A DNA stretch of 64,000 nucleotides from Verrucomicrobiota bacterium (GCA_017301975.1 JAFLEI010000006.1:62001-126000); one strand, 5' to 3'; shown: positions 9,117-18,679, numbered from the stretch's first letter. Numbers and translations are program-made. The notes: generated by a model from the sequence alone, not told the origin.

Positions 9117-11324
9117 ATGAAATTAGTCACCACACTCGTCCTCCTCGGCTTTGTCGGGGTCTCGCATGCACAGATGCCGCCCGCGCTTGTGAATGCCGAA
9201 CGCGCGAAAATCCTCGAAGGCGTCAAATCGGTGCCGAAGGCGGGTGCGCCGGGGCCCGTTGGGATCTGGGGAAACATGGCATTCCCGATTCTCGCTGCGC
9301 CAGACAAGGATGGGGTCGAGATCGCTGTCGCTGCGGCGGCGGGTTATGCGAAAGGGCGCGTGATTCTCTTTGGTCACAACAGCTACCTGGCCGGAGGTGA
9401 AGGCGGAGATCACGCCAAGCTCATGGAGAACTGCGTGCACTGGGCAGCGAACCACAAAGAGAAGCTTCGTTTGGGTCTCAAAGGCGTGAATGCGGTCGCT
9501 TTGTACAAGCAGCACGAGTTCAATGTGGAGACCTTTGACAAGGTCGATAAAAAAAGCCTGAGCGGCTACGATGTCGTCATCGTGAACATGCAGGGCATCA
9601 TCAGCGCCGAGGAAGGCGCGGCGGTGGCGGAGTATGTCAAAGGCGGCGGCGGATTCATCGGCGGGATGACGGGCTGGGCTTTTGGACAAACGAGCGGCGG
9701 GAAGGATCTGGCGGTGTCACACGGGCTGAACCAGGCGCTGATGCCGGCTGGCATCGCGATCACGGACATGAGCGCGTTTGACCAACTGCGGACCTTTGAG
9801 GCGCGTACAGAACTGCCCCAGATGATGAACGCCTCGGAGGCGATCAGCGCGATCAAAAAGCAGCGCGACGGCGGCCCTGCGCTGACAGCGGAGCAGATGA
9901 AGCAGGGCACAAATGCCATCCAGATCGCGATGGCGGCCCAACCGCCGGACCGCAGCAATCTGAAGTCCGCCGTGCTGGCCGCACTGGGCAGCGCAGGCGC
10001 TGATGCCGTGGTGCCGACAGCCCAGGCACCGCTAACGGCCGACAAGCATGCCGCGCAGCGTTTGCGCCTGGGCATGGAGACACGGGTGCTGCGCCTCGCG
10101 GCAGGTGAGGGCGTGGCCGCTCACCCCGCGCATGCAGCCTTCCCCGGCCAAGTGCCTGCGGGAGCGCCACGCGTTTCAGGAGAAATCAAAGTCACCCCCA
10201 GCACCCCCGGCTGGACCAGCACCGGCCTCTACGCGGCTGCGGGCGATACGATCACCGTGATGCTGCCTGAAAAGCTGGCCGACAAAGGGTATGCCGTGCG
10301 CATCGGCTGCCATAGCGACACGCTCTACCATCTGGACAAATGGCTGCGTGCGCCGGACATCACCCGCAGTGTCGGATTGACCACCGCCACCACGAAGACC
10401 GCCAGTGCCTTCGGAGGGCTGATCTACATCGAGGTTCCAGCACGTGCCAAGGACGACGAACCCTTCACGGCGACGATTCAAAACGCCGTGCCCGCACCGT
10501 TGTTCGTCCTTGGTCAGGATGATGATGCCAAGTGGGCCGAGATCAAAACGCGCCCAGCGCCGTGGGCCGAGCTGGCGTGTGACAAGCTGATCCTGAGCTG
10601 CCCGACGGAGGTGGCGCGGGCGATCAACAACCCGACGCAGCTCATGGAGTTCTGGAAGAAGGTGGTCGAGGCGCAGGATGACATCACCAACCAGACTGCG
10701 GAGCGCAAACGGCCCGAGCGAATCGTGGCGGATGTGCAGATCAGCGCGGGCTACATGCACAGCGGTTATCCCATTATGATTCCCACGAGCGCGGCACCGG
10801 AGATGACGACGTTTGGCAAACTGAAGTTCCCTGGCTGGGGATTCTACCATGAGATCGGCCACAATCATCAGCGTGGGGATTTCACCTTTGATGGCACCGG
10901 CGAGGTCACCAACAATGTCATTGGCATGTATTGCTACGAGGCTGTCTTGAAGAAGGACTGGCTCATCGGCCACACCGCCATCTCCGAAGAGGCGCGCAAG
11001 GAGCACATCCAGAAGATCAAGAAGGCCTCGAACAAATGGCAGGTGTGGAAGAGCGAGCCCTTCACGGCGCTGACGACGTACATCCAGCTCATGCAAGAGT
11101 TTGGGTGGGAGAGCTGGCGCAAGTATCTTTACAGCTTTGATGATCCCCAGTTTGGCCCTGCGCCGAAAGGGGATGATGAGAGACGTGACCAGTTTCTGGT
11201 GCGCTACTCCAAGATCGCGAACAAGAACCTGGGGCCGTTTTTTGAGGCGTGGGGGATTCCTGTCAGCTCAGCCGCGAAGGCGGAAGTGAGCAAACTGGAA
11301 CCGTGGATGCCGAAGGGGATGTGA
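9117..11324 (+). CDS. Secreted M60-family (enhancin-like) metallopeptidase
   Basis: A 735-residue exported protein with signal peptide MKLVTTLVLLGFVGVSHA. The zinc-protease motif HEIGHNHQ (His578, Glu579, His582) is followed by a distal Glu596 in GTGE, as in peptidase M60 enzymes, several of which cut mucin-type O-glycoproteins. Residues ~60-240 resemble a class I glutamine-amidotransferase/ThuA-like fold (VILFGHNSYL, YDVVIVNMQG, GGGFIGGMTGW) that often precedes M60 domains. It starts 23 bp after the XRE-cupin gene, so co-transcription is possible. The substrate is unknown; mucin-like or other glycoprotein is inferred from the family. Confidence 0.85.
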   Translation: MKLVTTLVLLGFVGVSHAQMPPALVNAERAKILEGVKSVPKAGAPGPVGIWGNMAFPILAAPDKDGVEIAVAAAAGYAKGRVILFGHNSYLAGGEGGDHAKLMENCVHWAANHKEKLRLGLKGVNAVALYKQHEFNVETFDKVDKKSLSGYDVVIVNMQGIISAEEGAAVAEYVKGGGGFIGGMTGWAFGQTSGGKDLAVSHGLNQALMPAGIAITDMSAFDQLRTFEARTELPQMMNASEAISAIKKQRDGGPALTAEQMKQGTNAIQIAMAAQPPDRSNLKSAVLAALGSAGADAVVPTAQAPLTADKHAAQRLRLGMETRVLRLAAGEGVAAHPAHAAFPGQVPAGAPRVSGEIKVTPSTPGWTSTGLYAAAGDTITVMLPEKLADKGYAVRIGCHSDTLYHLDKWLRAPDITRSVGLTTATTKTASAFGGLIYIEVPARAKDDEPFTATIQNAVPAPLFVLGQDDDAKWAEIKTRPAPWAELACDKLILSCPTEVARAINNPTQLMEFWKKVVEAQDDITNQTAERKRPERIVADVQISAGYMHSGYPIMIPTSAAPEMTTFGKLKFPGWGFYHEIGHNHQRGDFTFDGTGEVTNNVIGMYCYEAVLKKDWLIGHTAISEEARKEHIQKIKKASNKWQVWKSEPFTALTTYIQLMQEFGWESWRKYLYSFDDPQFGPAPKGDDERRDQFLVRYSKIANKNLGPFFEAWGIPVSSAAKAEVSKLEPWMPKGM

Positions 11325-11343
11325 GCCATCGGGCCGTCATCCT

Positions 11344-12777
11344 TCACACGCGGATCAACTCACGGATCGGTGTCCCGTTCGGCACGATGGGTGTGGGGCG
11401 ACCGCTGAAGTCGTTGATCGTTTCTTTGGCGGAGTCGATGCCCAAATGGTGGTAAATCGTGGCGAGGAAATCGTGCGGCGAGTTGGCGTGCTCGACCACG
11501 TCTTCGCCGCGTTTGTCGCTGGCACCAATGATGCCGCCGGTTTGCAGACCGCCGCCGGCCCACAGATTGGTGAAGGCACGCGGCCAGTGGTCGCGGCCCG
11601 GCTGAACGACACCTGCCGCCGCGCTGGCCTCTCCGGCGCCGGAGCTGGCGACGTGGCTGATTTTGGGCGTGCGCCCAAATTCACCGCTGACCACGACGAG
11701 CACGCGTTTGTCGAGACCGCGTGCATAGACATCCTCAATCAACGCTGAAACGGCCTGATCGAAGGCTCCGGCACGGAAACGCAGCGCATCAAAGACGTGG
11801 TGATTGACGGCGTGATCGTCCCAGTTGCCCACACGACCGCATTGCGGTCCATCAAGACAGCTCGTGATGATCTCCACCCCCGATTCAACGAGTCGGCGCG
11901 CCAGCAGCAACTGCTGGCCCCAGCGATGCATGCCGTAGCGTTCGCGGGTGCGTTTGTCTTCCTTGGAGAGATCAAACGCATGCCGCGTCTGCGGATTGGT
12001 GAGCAGCGTCATCGCCTGTGCTTCGAACTGATCCATCGCGCCCATTTCGCCAGCGGCATCGACATTGCGCTCCAGATTGTCGAGACTGTGCAGCAAGGCC
12101 ATGCGGTCATTGAGACGGGCCAGCTTGGATGGATCGGAGAGGCCTACGTTTGGAACGGCGAAATCCGGGCGGCTGGGATCGCTCAGCACGGCCAGCGGCG
12201 AATAGGCGGCATTCACAAACCCCGGCCCTGCGATGGTGAAGCTGTCGTAATTGATGATTGGGTTCACGCCGACGTAGTTCGGCAATGAACTGCTGCGCTT
12301 GTTCTTAGAGCGCATGAAATTCGCCACGGTCATCCAGTCCGGCAGCAGCGGCTTGGGTTTGTCACGCGGGTCGGTGTCGCCACTGAGCATTTGCAGCGAC
12401 CCGGCCGGATGCCCACCACCGGTGTGCGTCATCGAACGCAGCAGGGTGAATTTGTCGGCGATCTTTGCCTGCAATGGAATCAACTCGGTGAGTTGCATTC
12501 CGGGCACTTTGGTTTTGATGGTCTTAAACGGGCCACGATACTCGCTGCCGATTTCCGGCTTCGGATCATAGGTGTCGAGGTGCGAACAACCACCGCGCAG
12601 CCACACCAAAATGACTGCCGTGCGCTCACGCGCAGGCTTCGCGGCATTTTCAGCGCGCAGCTTGAGCAATCCCGGCCAGCCCAGGCTGGCAAACCCCGTG
12701 AGACCAAAGCGCATGAATCCACGCCGATCCAAGGGACCGGAACAAACAGGCGGGGGCGTGGCAGAAGGCATGTGCAA
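11344..12777 (-). CDS. DUF1501 protein, Tat-exported
   Basis: A 477-residue member of the DUF1501 family, a sulfatase/phosphatase-superfamily-like group expanded in Planctomycetes and Verrucomicrobiota. The N-terminus has a twin-arginine signal (DRRGFMRFGLTGFASLG). Family landmarks follow: AVILVWLRGGCSHLDTYDPKP, LRSMTHTGGGHP, GVEIITSCLDG, VVVSGEFGRTPK and GRDHWPRAFTNLWAGGG. These proteins usually pair with a DUF1549/DUF1553 cytochrome-like protein, which is absent here. The next gene on the strand encodes a PQQ-like propeller. Biochemical function is unknown for the family. Confidence 0.9.
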   Translation of the reverse strand: MHMPSATPPPVCSGPLDRRGFMRFGLTGFASLGWPGLLKLRAENAAKPARERTAVILVWLRGGCSHLDTYDPKPEIGSEYRGPFKTIKTKVPGMQLTELIPLQAKIADKFTLLRSMTHTGGGHPAGSLQMLSGDTDPRDKPKPLLPDWMTVANFMRSKNKRSSSLPNYVGVNPIINYDSFTIAGPGFVNAAYSPLAVLSDPSRPDFAVPNVGLSDPSKLARLNDRMALLHSLDNLERNVDAAGEMGAMDQFEAQAMTLLTNPQTRHAFDLSKEDKRTRERYGMHRWGQQLLLARRLVESGVEIITSCLDGPQCGRVGNWDDHAVNHHVFDALRFRAGAFDQAVSALIEDVYARGLDKRVLVVVSGEFGRTPKISHVASSGAGEASAAAGVVQPGRDHWPRAFTNLWAGGGLQTGGIIGASDKRGEDVVEHANSPHDFLATIYHHLGIDSAKETINDFSGRPTPIVPNGTPIRELIRV

Positions 12778-12816
12778 CCATACGGCAGCCAGCCGGGAAT
12801 TCTTCGGGGCAGAGGC

Positions 12817-14142
12817 TCACTTCGCCAGCGATGCGCAGATGATCTCCTCGTCATTCCGCATGAAGACGCACTGGTTTGCGAAGGCGGGGTGTGACCACAC
12901 CACAGCCCTGCGCGGATCGGTTGTGGTGGGTTTCAGGAGGTGGGCTCGGCTGATTTCTTCATAGCCTTTCGGGGTGAGATTGGCGATGATGAGATCGCCC
13001 TGCTCGTTGGCGAGGAAGAAGCGGTTTTCATGTTTAATGAGGAAGGCGTTGGCTCAGCGCACGGGTTTGTCGCCGGTGGTGGCGGCGAAGGTTTCCCAGA
13101 CGCGCTCGCCGGTTTCGAGCTTGAGGCAGCGGAGCTGGCCGTAGCTGCACACGCCGTAGATGTGACCGTTCTCGATGAACGGAGTGCTGATGAGGCTGTG
13201 CAGTGTGTCCGTGTTCTTTTCGCTGAAGCTTTTGCCCTCCCACTGCAGCGATGCTGCAGGCTTGGCGGCGTCCAGCTTGAAGCATTTCGAACTGGTGTAG
13301 AACGAGCTGAACAGAAGCATATCCCCAGCAAGGCGCGGCGTGGCGACGGTGAGCCCGAAGCGTACCTCCCATGGATAAGACCAGAGCACTTTGCCCGTGG
13401 CGGGATCGAGCGAGTTCACCGCCTGCGGATGCCAGAGGATGAGTTGCTTTGAGCCCCCAGCCTCAATCATCGTCGGCGGGCAGTAGCCGGGCTCGCGGGC
13501 ATCCAGCGCACGCCAGATTTCTTTGCCACTGTCTTTGTCGAAGGCGACGGCGACGCTGCCGGGTCCGCCGCAGAGGCAGATGAGGCGCTGGCCATCGAGC
13601 AGCGGATGACCGGAGAAGCCCCACATGGGAGTCTTGGCGGCGTATTCGGATTTGAAATCGTGCGACCAGAGAACCTTGCCGTTCGCGGCATCGAGACAGA
13701 GGAGGTTTCCCTCCGCCCCAAGCGTCCACACTTTGCCTTCGCTCACCACCGGGGTGCAGCGCGGGCCGGTGGAGTAGCTCATGGTGTAGGTGCATTCGTA
13801 GCTGTGCTCCCACACAAGGGCTCCCGATTTCGCATCCAGACAAAACACGCGCTCCGTCCCCGGAATGAGGCCGCGTGCGAAGGCGTTGTCCGGCACGCTG
13901 CTCTTTTCGGCCACCTGGCGGTCCATGAGATAAACCCGGCCTCCTGCGACGGCCGGACCGGTGTATCCACCGCCGATTTTCACCCGCCAAAGCACCTTGG
14001 GACCACCCGCAGGAAAGGTGTCCATGATGCCGGATTCACGCCAGACGCTGTCGCGTTGAGGCCCGAGCCACTGCGGCCAGTCATCGGCACGGAGAGTGGC
14101 TGACAAAAGTAGAAGGATGAAAAAGGCGGCGCGCATGGACAA
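12817..14142 (-). pseudogene. PQQ-like beta-propeller protein with in-frame TGA
   Basis: A secreted PQQ-binding-like WD40/propeller protein (signal peptide MSMRAAFFILLLLSATLRA; DDWPQWLGPQRD; repeats such as GKVLWSHDF, VWEHSYECTY, GKVLWSYPWEV). The open frame stops at TGA 13054-13056, just after TGDKPVR. The same frame then continues without a stop for 78 codons (ANAFLIKHENRFFLANEQG ... VVWSHPAFANQCVFMRNDE ... SLAK) to TGA at 12817. The position of the TGA fits a Trp codon (RWANAF) expected in this family. Either a nonsense mutation removed the last blade or this is a sequence error. The 362-residue product (13054-14142) may still be made. Confidence 0.8.
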
Positions 14143-14203
14143 ACAAACTCACCACCATGAATCATGTTGCAGAGGATTTGGGGCATCGCACGTTTAACGC
14201 ATT

Positions 14204-15130
14204 ATGTTGAACTTGCCCGACTCCCAACGCCTGCACAGCCTCGTCACGGCCACGCACACGCCCTTTCATCCCGATGGCTCCCTCCATCTCAAGGTCGTGG
14301 AAAAACAGATGGAGTTCCTGCTGTCGAAAGGCGTGAACACCGTTTTCATCGGTGGCAGCACCGGCGAAAGTCACTCGCTCACCTACGATGAGCGCCATCT
14401 GCTGGCCAAAGGCTGGATGGCAGTCACGAAGGGCACCGCCATGCGTGTGGTGGTGCATGTGGGGGCCAACTGCGTTGCCGATGCGAAAGCGCTGGCGGAG
14501 CAGGCCGAGGATCTGGGCGCAGCCGCCATCGCAGCTCTGGCGCCAATGTACTTCAAGCCGAAGAACGTCGAGGTGCTGGTGGAGACGATGGCGCAGATCG
14601 CCTCAGCAGCACCTGACACGCCTTTTTATTACTATGACATTCCTTCGATGACAGGCGTGAACCTTTCCGTGCCCGATTTCCTGCAGCAGGCAGGCAAACG
14701 CATCTCGAATCTGGCCGGCGTCAAATTCACCAATCCTGACCTCATGGCCTATCAGTACGCCCTGCGCGCTGACGACGGCGCCTGGGACGTTCCCTTTGGC
14801 TGTGATGAGCACATGCTCGGAGCTTTGGCGATGGGCGCGAAGGGAGCTGTCGGCAGCGGATTCAATTTCGCCGCTCCCATTTACCTGCGCCTGCTGGCCG
14901 CGTTTGCCGAGAACGATTTTGCCGCTGCACAGCGGGAGCAGTTTCGCGGCGTGCAGATCATCAGCAAGCTTGTCAGCTACGGCTACATGGGTGCGGCAAA
15001 GGCTGTGATGCAGATGCTCGGTGTCGATGTGGGCCCGGCGCGACTGCCCAACACCACGCTGAGTCCTGAACAAAAAGACAAGCTGCAGGGCGAACTCGAA
15101 GCCATGGGCTTCTTTGAGTGGGTGAAATAA
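14204..15130 (+). CDS. N-acetylneuraminate lyase, animal NPL-like
   Basis: A 308-residue class I aldolase of the DapA/NanA family, predicted to cleave N-acetylneuraminic acid to N-acetylmannosamine and pyruvate. The Schiff-base Lys174 is in GVKFTNPDL and the catalytic Tyr144 in FYYYDIP, with GGSTGES near the N-terminus. The run of YYYDIPSMTGV, GCDEHMLGALAMGAKGAVGS and a late GPARLP matches remembered vertebrate NPL more closely than E. coli NanA or DapA. A different 2-keto-acid aldolase substrate cannot be excluded. Divergent from the PQQ-like gene; a sialate O-acetylesterase lies 9.5 kb away. Confidence 0.78.
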   Translation: MLNLPDSQRLHSLVTATHTPFHPDGSLHLKVVEKQMEFLLSKGVNTVFIGGSTGESHSLTYDERHLLAKGWMAVTKGTAMRVVVHVGANCVADAKALAEQAEDLGAAAIAALAPMYFKPKNVEVLVETMAQIASAAPDTPFYYYDIPSMTGVNLSVPDFLQQAGKRISNLAGVKFTNPDLMAYQYALRADDGAWDVPFGCDEHMLGALAMGAKGAVGSGFNFAAPIYLRLLAAFAENDFAAAQREQFRGVQIISKLVSYGYMGAAKAVMQMLGVDVGPARLPNTTLSPEQKDKLQGELEAMGFFEWVK

Positions 15131-15150
15131 CGGATCAGCGTTTGATCCGT
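15130..15150. terminator. Bidirectional hairpin between convergent genes
   Basis: ACGGATCA and TGATCCGT form an 8-bp stem with a 5-nt loop across the stops of the convergent lyase gene and the minus-strand propeller gene. There is no U-run on either side, so a terminator role is uncertain. Confidence 0.35.
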
Positions 15151-16061
15151 AGAAGCGGTGTCGGCAGGTGTTCGCTGATAATCCAGAGGGTCAGGCTGTC
15201 GCTGTCATAGCAGACGCCTTCGACCTGCCGCAGGAGTTCGGGCTCGATGCGTACCGGCGCCTCCTTCAGGGCGTCGGCGAGTGATTTTTCCTTGGGCAGC
15301 AACCACTCGTAGAGGCTGCTGTAGGTGGCTGCGATCATCCGTGACCCATCCGGTGCAAAGTCGGCTCCCGTGGTCATGCAGTTGTCATGCGGACGCTTGC
15401 CCACGCGAATCAGCGAGGGAAAGGCCAGATCGGCCACTTTTTCCAGCACCATGCTCACCTTCGGCTGCAAGGTCTGAGGAAAAGCATAGAGCGCGCATCT
15501 GCCGTCATCACTCTTGGTCAGGACGTAAAGGCGGCGGGTCAGGGGATGCACGAGAAGGCTTTCGGCATTCTGCTTGCCATCAGGATAGTTCGCCCGCCAC
15601 AGCTTCGGAGCCGCCGTTTCAGTTTCCCGCACGGGCTGGCCGGGGGCATTGATTTCCGGCTCGGGGATCTGATAGACCTGAATCGACGCGCGGATGAAAA
15701 GGTTGTCGCCGATGTCACCAATGAAGAGCGCGGGGGCGCCCTGTTCATCTTTGCCGGAGGCGATGTCCTCCCAGTCGAAGTTGGCCGCGTCTCGAACACG
15801 CACTTTGGCACGAGTTTTACCACCGCGATCAATGGCAAAGACACAGGGCTCTCCGCCGGAGTCATTCATCGTCCAGAAGACCGACGGGTCCCGGACACCC
15901 ATGGCAAGGCCGGAGCTTTCATTGAGGCGCTTGTCCTCCAGGATGGCGACCTGCTTGCTCGTGCTGGGCACCGGCTTTTCCGGCCACGCGACCACACTCT
16001 GTCCCCGGCAGACCGAAAGCGCCGTGAGAACGAGGGCAAACTGGACCAATGCTGTCTTCAT
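15135..16061 (-). CDS. Secreted propeller-like protein (NESSGLA / GDIGDN type)
   Basis: A 308-residue exported protein (signal peptide MKTALVQFALVLTALSVCRG). It contains LNESSGLAMG, VFWTMNDSGGEP, NFDWEDIASG, FIGDIGDN and AESLLVHPLTRRLYVLTK, a set of motifs found in a widespread family of secreted proteins with probable beta-propeller fold and no settled function. Acidic clusters (DWEDIA, GDIGDN) suggest metal binding. Its ATG lies 3 nt beyond the stop of the amidase gene, so the two form an operon. Confidence 0.65.
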   Translation of the reverse strand: MKTALVQFALVLTALSVCRGQSVVAWPEKPVPSTSKQVAILEDKRLNESSGLAMGVRDPSVFWTMNDSGGEPCVFAIDRGGKTRAKVRVRDAANFDWEDIASGKDEQGAPALFIGDIGDNLFIRASIQVYQIPEPEINAPGQPVRETETAAPKLWRANYPDGKQNAESLLVHPLTRRLYVLTKSDDGRCALYAFPQTLQPKVSMVLEKVADLAFPSLIRVGKRPHDNCMTTGADFAPDGSRMIAATYSSLYEWLLPKEKSLADALKEAPVRIEPELLRQVEGVCYDSDSLTLWIISEHLPTPLLRIKR

Positions 16062-16064
16062 GAG

Positions 16065-16793
16065 CTAACCCAGCGGAGCTGCCGGACCCGCCAGCATGCG
16101 GTTGTAATGAAACTGCACGCGGCCCTGAAACCACCGCCACGTCTGACCTGGGCGGCCATTCTCCAGCAGGAAATGCGGGCAGTCCTTGTGCAGCGGACTG
16201 ACGCCGACACGCGGCCAGTGATAATGCGGGACCACGTGCTCCAGCGGAATGTTATACGCACGCATCAGATAGGCGGCCAGCCGCGCTGTGCGGTCAATGG
16301 TGCGGCCAAGGTCGTTGCCCTGATGCTCGCACATTTCGATGCCGATGCTGTAGTTGTTGCCGACACCGTCAAAGTCAGCGTGCTCGCCCTGCTCACGACA
16401 GGGAAGGTGCTGGATGGCGATGTCATCCTGCACGGTGAAGTGCCAGGTGAGAAAGCCGATGCGGTTGCCGCCCTTGCGCTTGGTGGCGCGCAGTGCGCCA
16501 CGCTTCAGCGCCAGCGCGTGCTGGTAGGCATTGCCGGTGTAGTTCTGCGTGCTGTGAATGGTGATGTAGCGCGGCTGCATCGGCCGGTAGTAACGGCGGC
16601 CCACAGTTCCGGCGGGGATGATGTCGAGTTTGACGTGCGTCTCGGCGAGCAACTGGTCCGGCGTCATGGCCCCGGGTGGCACCGGCGCAAAGCGCGACTC
16701 CCAACGCGCAATCCGCGAGCCGTCGTATGTGGCGCAGGCCGCGACAATGAAGACAAGCGCCAATGGTAGGAGAAGTGCGACGTTTTTGCGCAT
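16065..16793 (-). CDS. N-acetylmuramoyl-L-alanine amidase, lipoprotein
   Basis: A 242-residue zinc amidase_2 enzyme that cuts the bond between MurNAc and L-Ala of peptidoglycan. The N-terminus is a lipoprotein signal (LALVFIVAAC lipobox), so it is membrane-anchored facing the periplasm. Ligand and catalytic motifs are visible: ITIHSTQNYTG (first His), FLTWHFTVQDD, SIGIEMCEHQGND (catalytic Glu region) and VPHYHWPRVGVSPLHKDCPHFLL (His and Cys ligands, where many homologues have Asp instead of Cys). It heads a two-gene minus-strand operon with the propeller-like protein. Its role is likely wall turnover or muropeptide recycling. Confidence 0.88.
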   Translation of the reverse strand: MRKNVALLLPLALVFIVAACATYDGSRIARWESRFAPVPPGAMTPDQLLAETHVKLDIIPAGTVGRRYYRPMQPRYITIHSTQNYTGNAYQHALALKRGALRATKRKGGNRIGFLTWHFTVQDDIAIQHLPCREQGEHADFDGVGNNYSIGIEMCEHQGNDLGRTIDRTARLAAYLMRAYNIPLEHVVPHYHWPRVGVSPLHKDCPHFLLENGRPGQTWRWFQGRVQFHYNRMLAGPAAPLG

Positions 16794-16996
16794 GGGAGTG
16801 TTTAAGGGTCAATGGCCAGAATTCAATGGGCTTGTTCAATCATCTGCATGCACAACGTACCTGCGGCAAAACATGGCCTCATTAATTTTCTTTCACCGAT
16901 CTCATAACGTTGAAAGAACCCGGGGTTTCACTGCGGCGTGATTCCTGTGAATTCGGGATTGTCATCCCCCTTCATGTCATTCAACATCCGCGCTTC

Positions 16997-18382
16997 ATGA
17001 GCACCTCGTCCATCCCCGATCCCACTGCGCCCTGGTACAAGCAACTCACCGGATACCACTGGTTTGTGCTCATCGTCGCCTCCGCCGCATGGTTCTTCGA
17101 CTGCCTGGACCAGCGGCTGTTCTCGCTGGCCCGTGTGCCGGCCTTGGTGGAACTGATGAAACTGCCTCCGACGAATCCGGATTTGCAGGCTTTTGGCAAA
17201 ATTGTCACCGCCTGCTTCCTCATCGGCTGGGGTGTTGGCGGCCTCATCTTTGGCGCTTTGGGAGACAAATACGGCCGAGCCCGGATGCTGACCCTGACCA
17301 TTTTGATCTACTCCGCCTTTACCGGCCTGAGCTATTTCAGCCGCACACAGCTCGACTTCACCATCTTCCGTTTTCTCACCGGCGTGGGCGTAGGCGGCGT
17401 GTTTGGCCTTGCCGTGGCGCTGATCGCCGAAACCGTGCCGAATGGCGCGCGCACCCAATGCCTCGGGCTGCTGCAGATTCTGTCCACCATTGGCAACCTC
17501 GCCGCTGGCTTTGCGAAGATCGGCATCGATAGCTTGGAGGCCAATCACACCATCACCGCCGGATCGGGCTGGCGCTGGATGTTCCTCATCGGTGCGGCCC
17601 CTGCGCTGATGATCATCTTCACCCGCAAATATTTGAGAGAGCCCGCTTCCTGGCAGCATCTCAAGGACACCAATCAACTGCCCAAGGGCAGCATCTTCGC
17701 CCCTTACGCCAGCCTTCTCGCCAGCGCCCGCTGGCGCAAAAATCTCTTGGTGGGTGCGGTGATCGCCAGCACTGGCGTGATCGGCTTGTGGGCCATCGGC
17801 GAATACGCCGTGGATCTGCAGAAGGTCGTGTTCCGGCAGCATTTTGAGAAGGCCGGGGTGCCGGCGGATCAGATCGCCGCTGAGGTGAATGGGGCGATCT
17901 CCGTGGCCTACCTTTGGAACATGCTGGGGGCCGCAGTCGGCATGACCTTGTTCACGAACGTGGCCAAGCTGGGCCGCCGCCTGGCGTTCTTCCTGGGTTT
18001 CAGCGGTGCCTTGATCATCACCTTCCTGGTGTACTGGAAGATGAGCGACCCCGTGGCCGCGCGCTGGATGATGTTCCTCATGGGAACGGCGCAGTTGAGC
18101 GTGTTCGCCGGATTCGCCATCTATCTGCCTGAACTGTTCCCCAGCAAGCTGCGCAGCACGGGCACCAGCTTTTGCTACAATCTGGGCCGTTTTGCCGCCG
18201 CCGGCGGCAGTTTCTTCTCCGCCACGCTCACCTCCGGCATCTACGGCAAGTTTGCCGCGCAAGATCCTGCCCTGCCTCTGCGCTACGCCGCGATGACCAT
18301 GTGCGCCATCTTCCTCATGGGCATCATCGTTCTGCCATTCGCCCCGGAAACCAAGGGCAAGCCGCTGCCGGAAGACGACTGA
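16997..18382 (+). CDS. MFS transporter (sugar-acid/NanT-like group)
   Basis: A 461-residue twelve-helix major facilitator permease of the inner membrane. The start at ATG 16997 (MSTSSIPDPTAPWYKQL) is chosen over ATG 16910 because the extra 29 residues are polar and unlike the family. The MFS signature between helices 2 and 3 is GALGDKYGRARML. FRFLTGVGVGGVFGLAVALIAE and a late YLPELFPSKLRSTGTSFCYNLGRFAA loop fit the SP/metabolite-proton symporter type. The PWYxxL start recalls NanT. Substrate is unknown; sialic acid is possible given the lyase 1.9 kb upstream, but this is inference. The next gene follows after 1 nt. Confidence 0.8.
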   Translation: MSTSSIPDPTAPWYKQLTGYHWFVLIVASAAWFFDCLDQRLFSLARVPALVELMKLPPTNPDLQAFGKIVTACFLIGWGVGGLIFGALGDKYGRARMLTLTILIYSAFTGLSYFSRTQLDFTIFRFLTGVGVGGVFGLAVALIAETVPNGARTQCLGLLQILSTIGNLAAGFAKIGIDSLEANHTITAGSGWRWMFLIGAAPALMIIFTRKYLREPASWQHLKDTNQLPKGSIFAPYASLLASARWRKNLLVGAVIASTGVIGLWAIGEYAVDLQKVVFRQHFEKAGVPADQIAAEVNGAISVAYLWNMLGAAVGMTLFTNVAKLGRRLAFFLGFSGALIITFLVYWKMSDPVAARWMMFLMGTAQLSVFAGFAIYLPELFPSKLRSTGTSFCYNLGRFAAAGGSFFSATLTSGIYGKFAAQDPALPLRYAAMTMCAIFLMGIIVLPFAPETKGKPLPEDD

Positions 18383-18383
18383 A

Positions 18384-18668
18384 ATGACCGCTGCTGAACT
18401 CGAAACCGCCACGCAGGCTGCTGCGGAAGCCATCTCACCTGAAGCACTCGCTCTCTGGCATGCCAAACGGGGGCACTGGGAGGCTGCGCATAACATCGCC
18501 CAGGACATTCACACCCAGATGGGCTCATGGATTCATGCGCTGCTGCATGTGATCGAAGGTGACCAATGGAACGCGGACTACTGGTTTGCGAAAGCCGGCA
18601 AGCCCTCGCACGGAACGAAGGAGATCGATAAACTTTGGGACGAAATCGCTGCTGTTGTGCTATCTTGA
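18384..18668 (+). CDS. Small conserved-looking protein, unknown
   Basis: A 94-residue soluble acidic protein. It has a helical pattern with conserved-looking Trp/His (ALWHAKRGHWEAAHNIAQDI, then WIHALLHVIEGDQWNADYWF). No signal peptide or membrane segment is seen. It starts 1 nt after the MFS stop and ends 11 nt before the GTG of argA, so it lies inside a probable three-gene operon. The WHxxxGHWxxAH pattern resembles helical-repeat proteins, but no family is assigned. Confidence 0.65.
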   Translation: MTAAELETATQAAAEAISPEALALWHAKRGHWEAAHNIAQDIHTQMGSWIHALLHVIEGDQWNADYWFAKAGKPSHGTKEIDKLWDEIAAVVLS

Positions 18669-18679
18669 AAGCCCAAACA

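Noticed and set aside
13054-13056. Selenocysteine or readthrough codon in the PQQ-like gene
   Set aside because: The position fits Trp rather than Cys in the family, and no SECIS-like element was recognised. A nonsense mutation or error is simpler.
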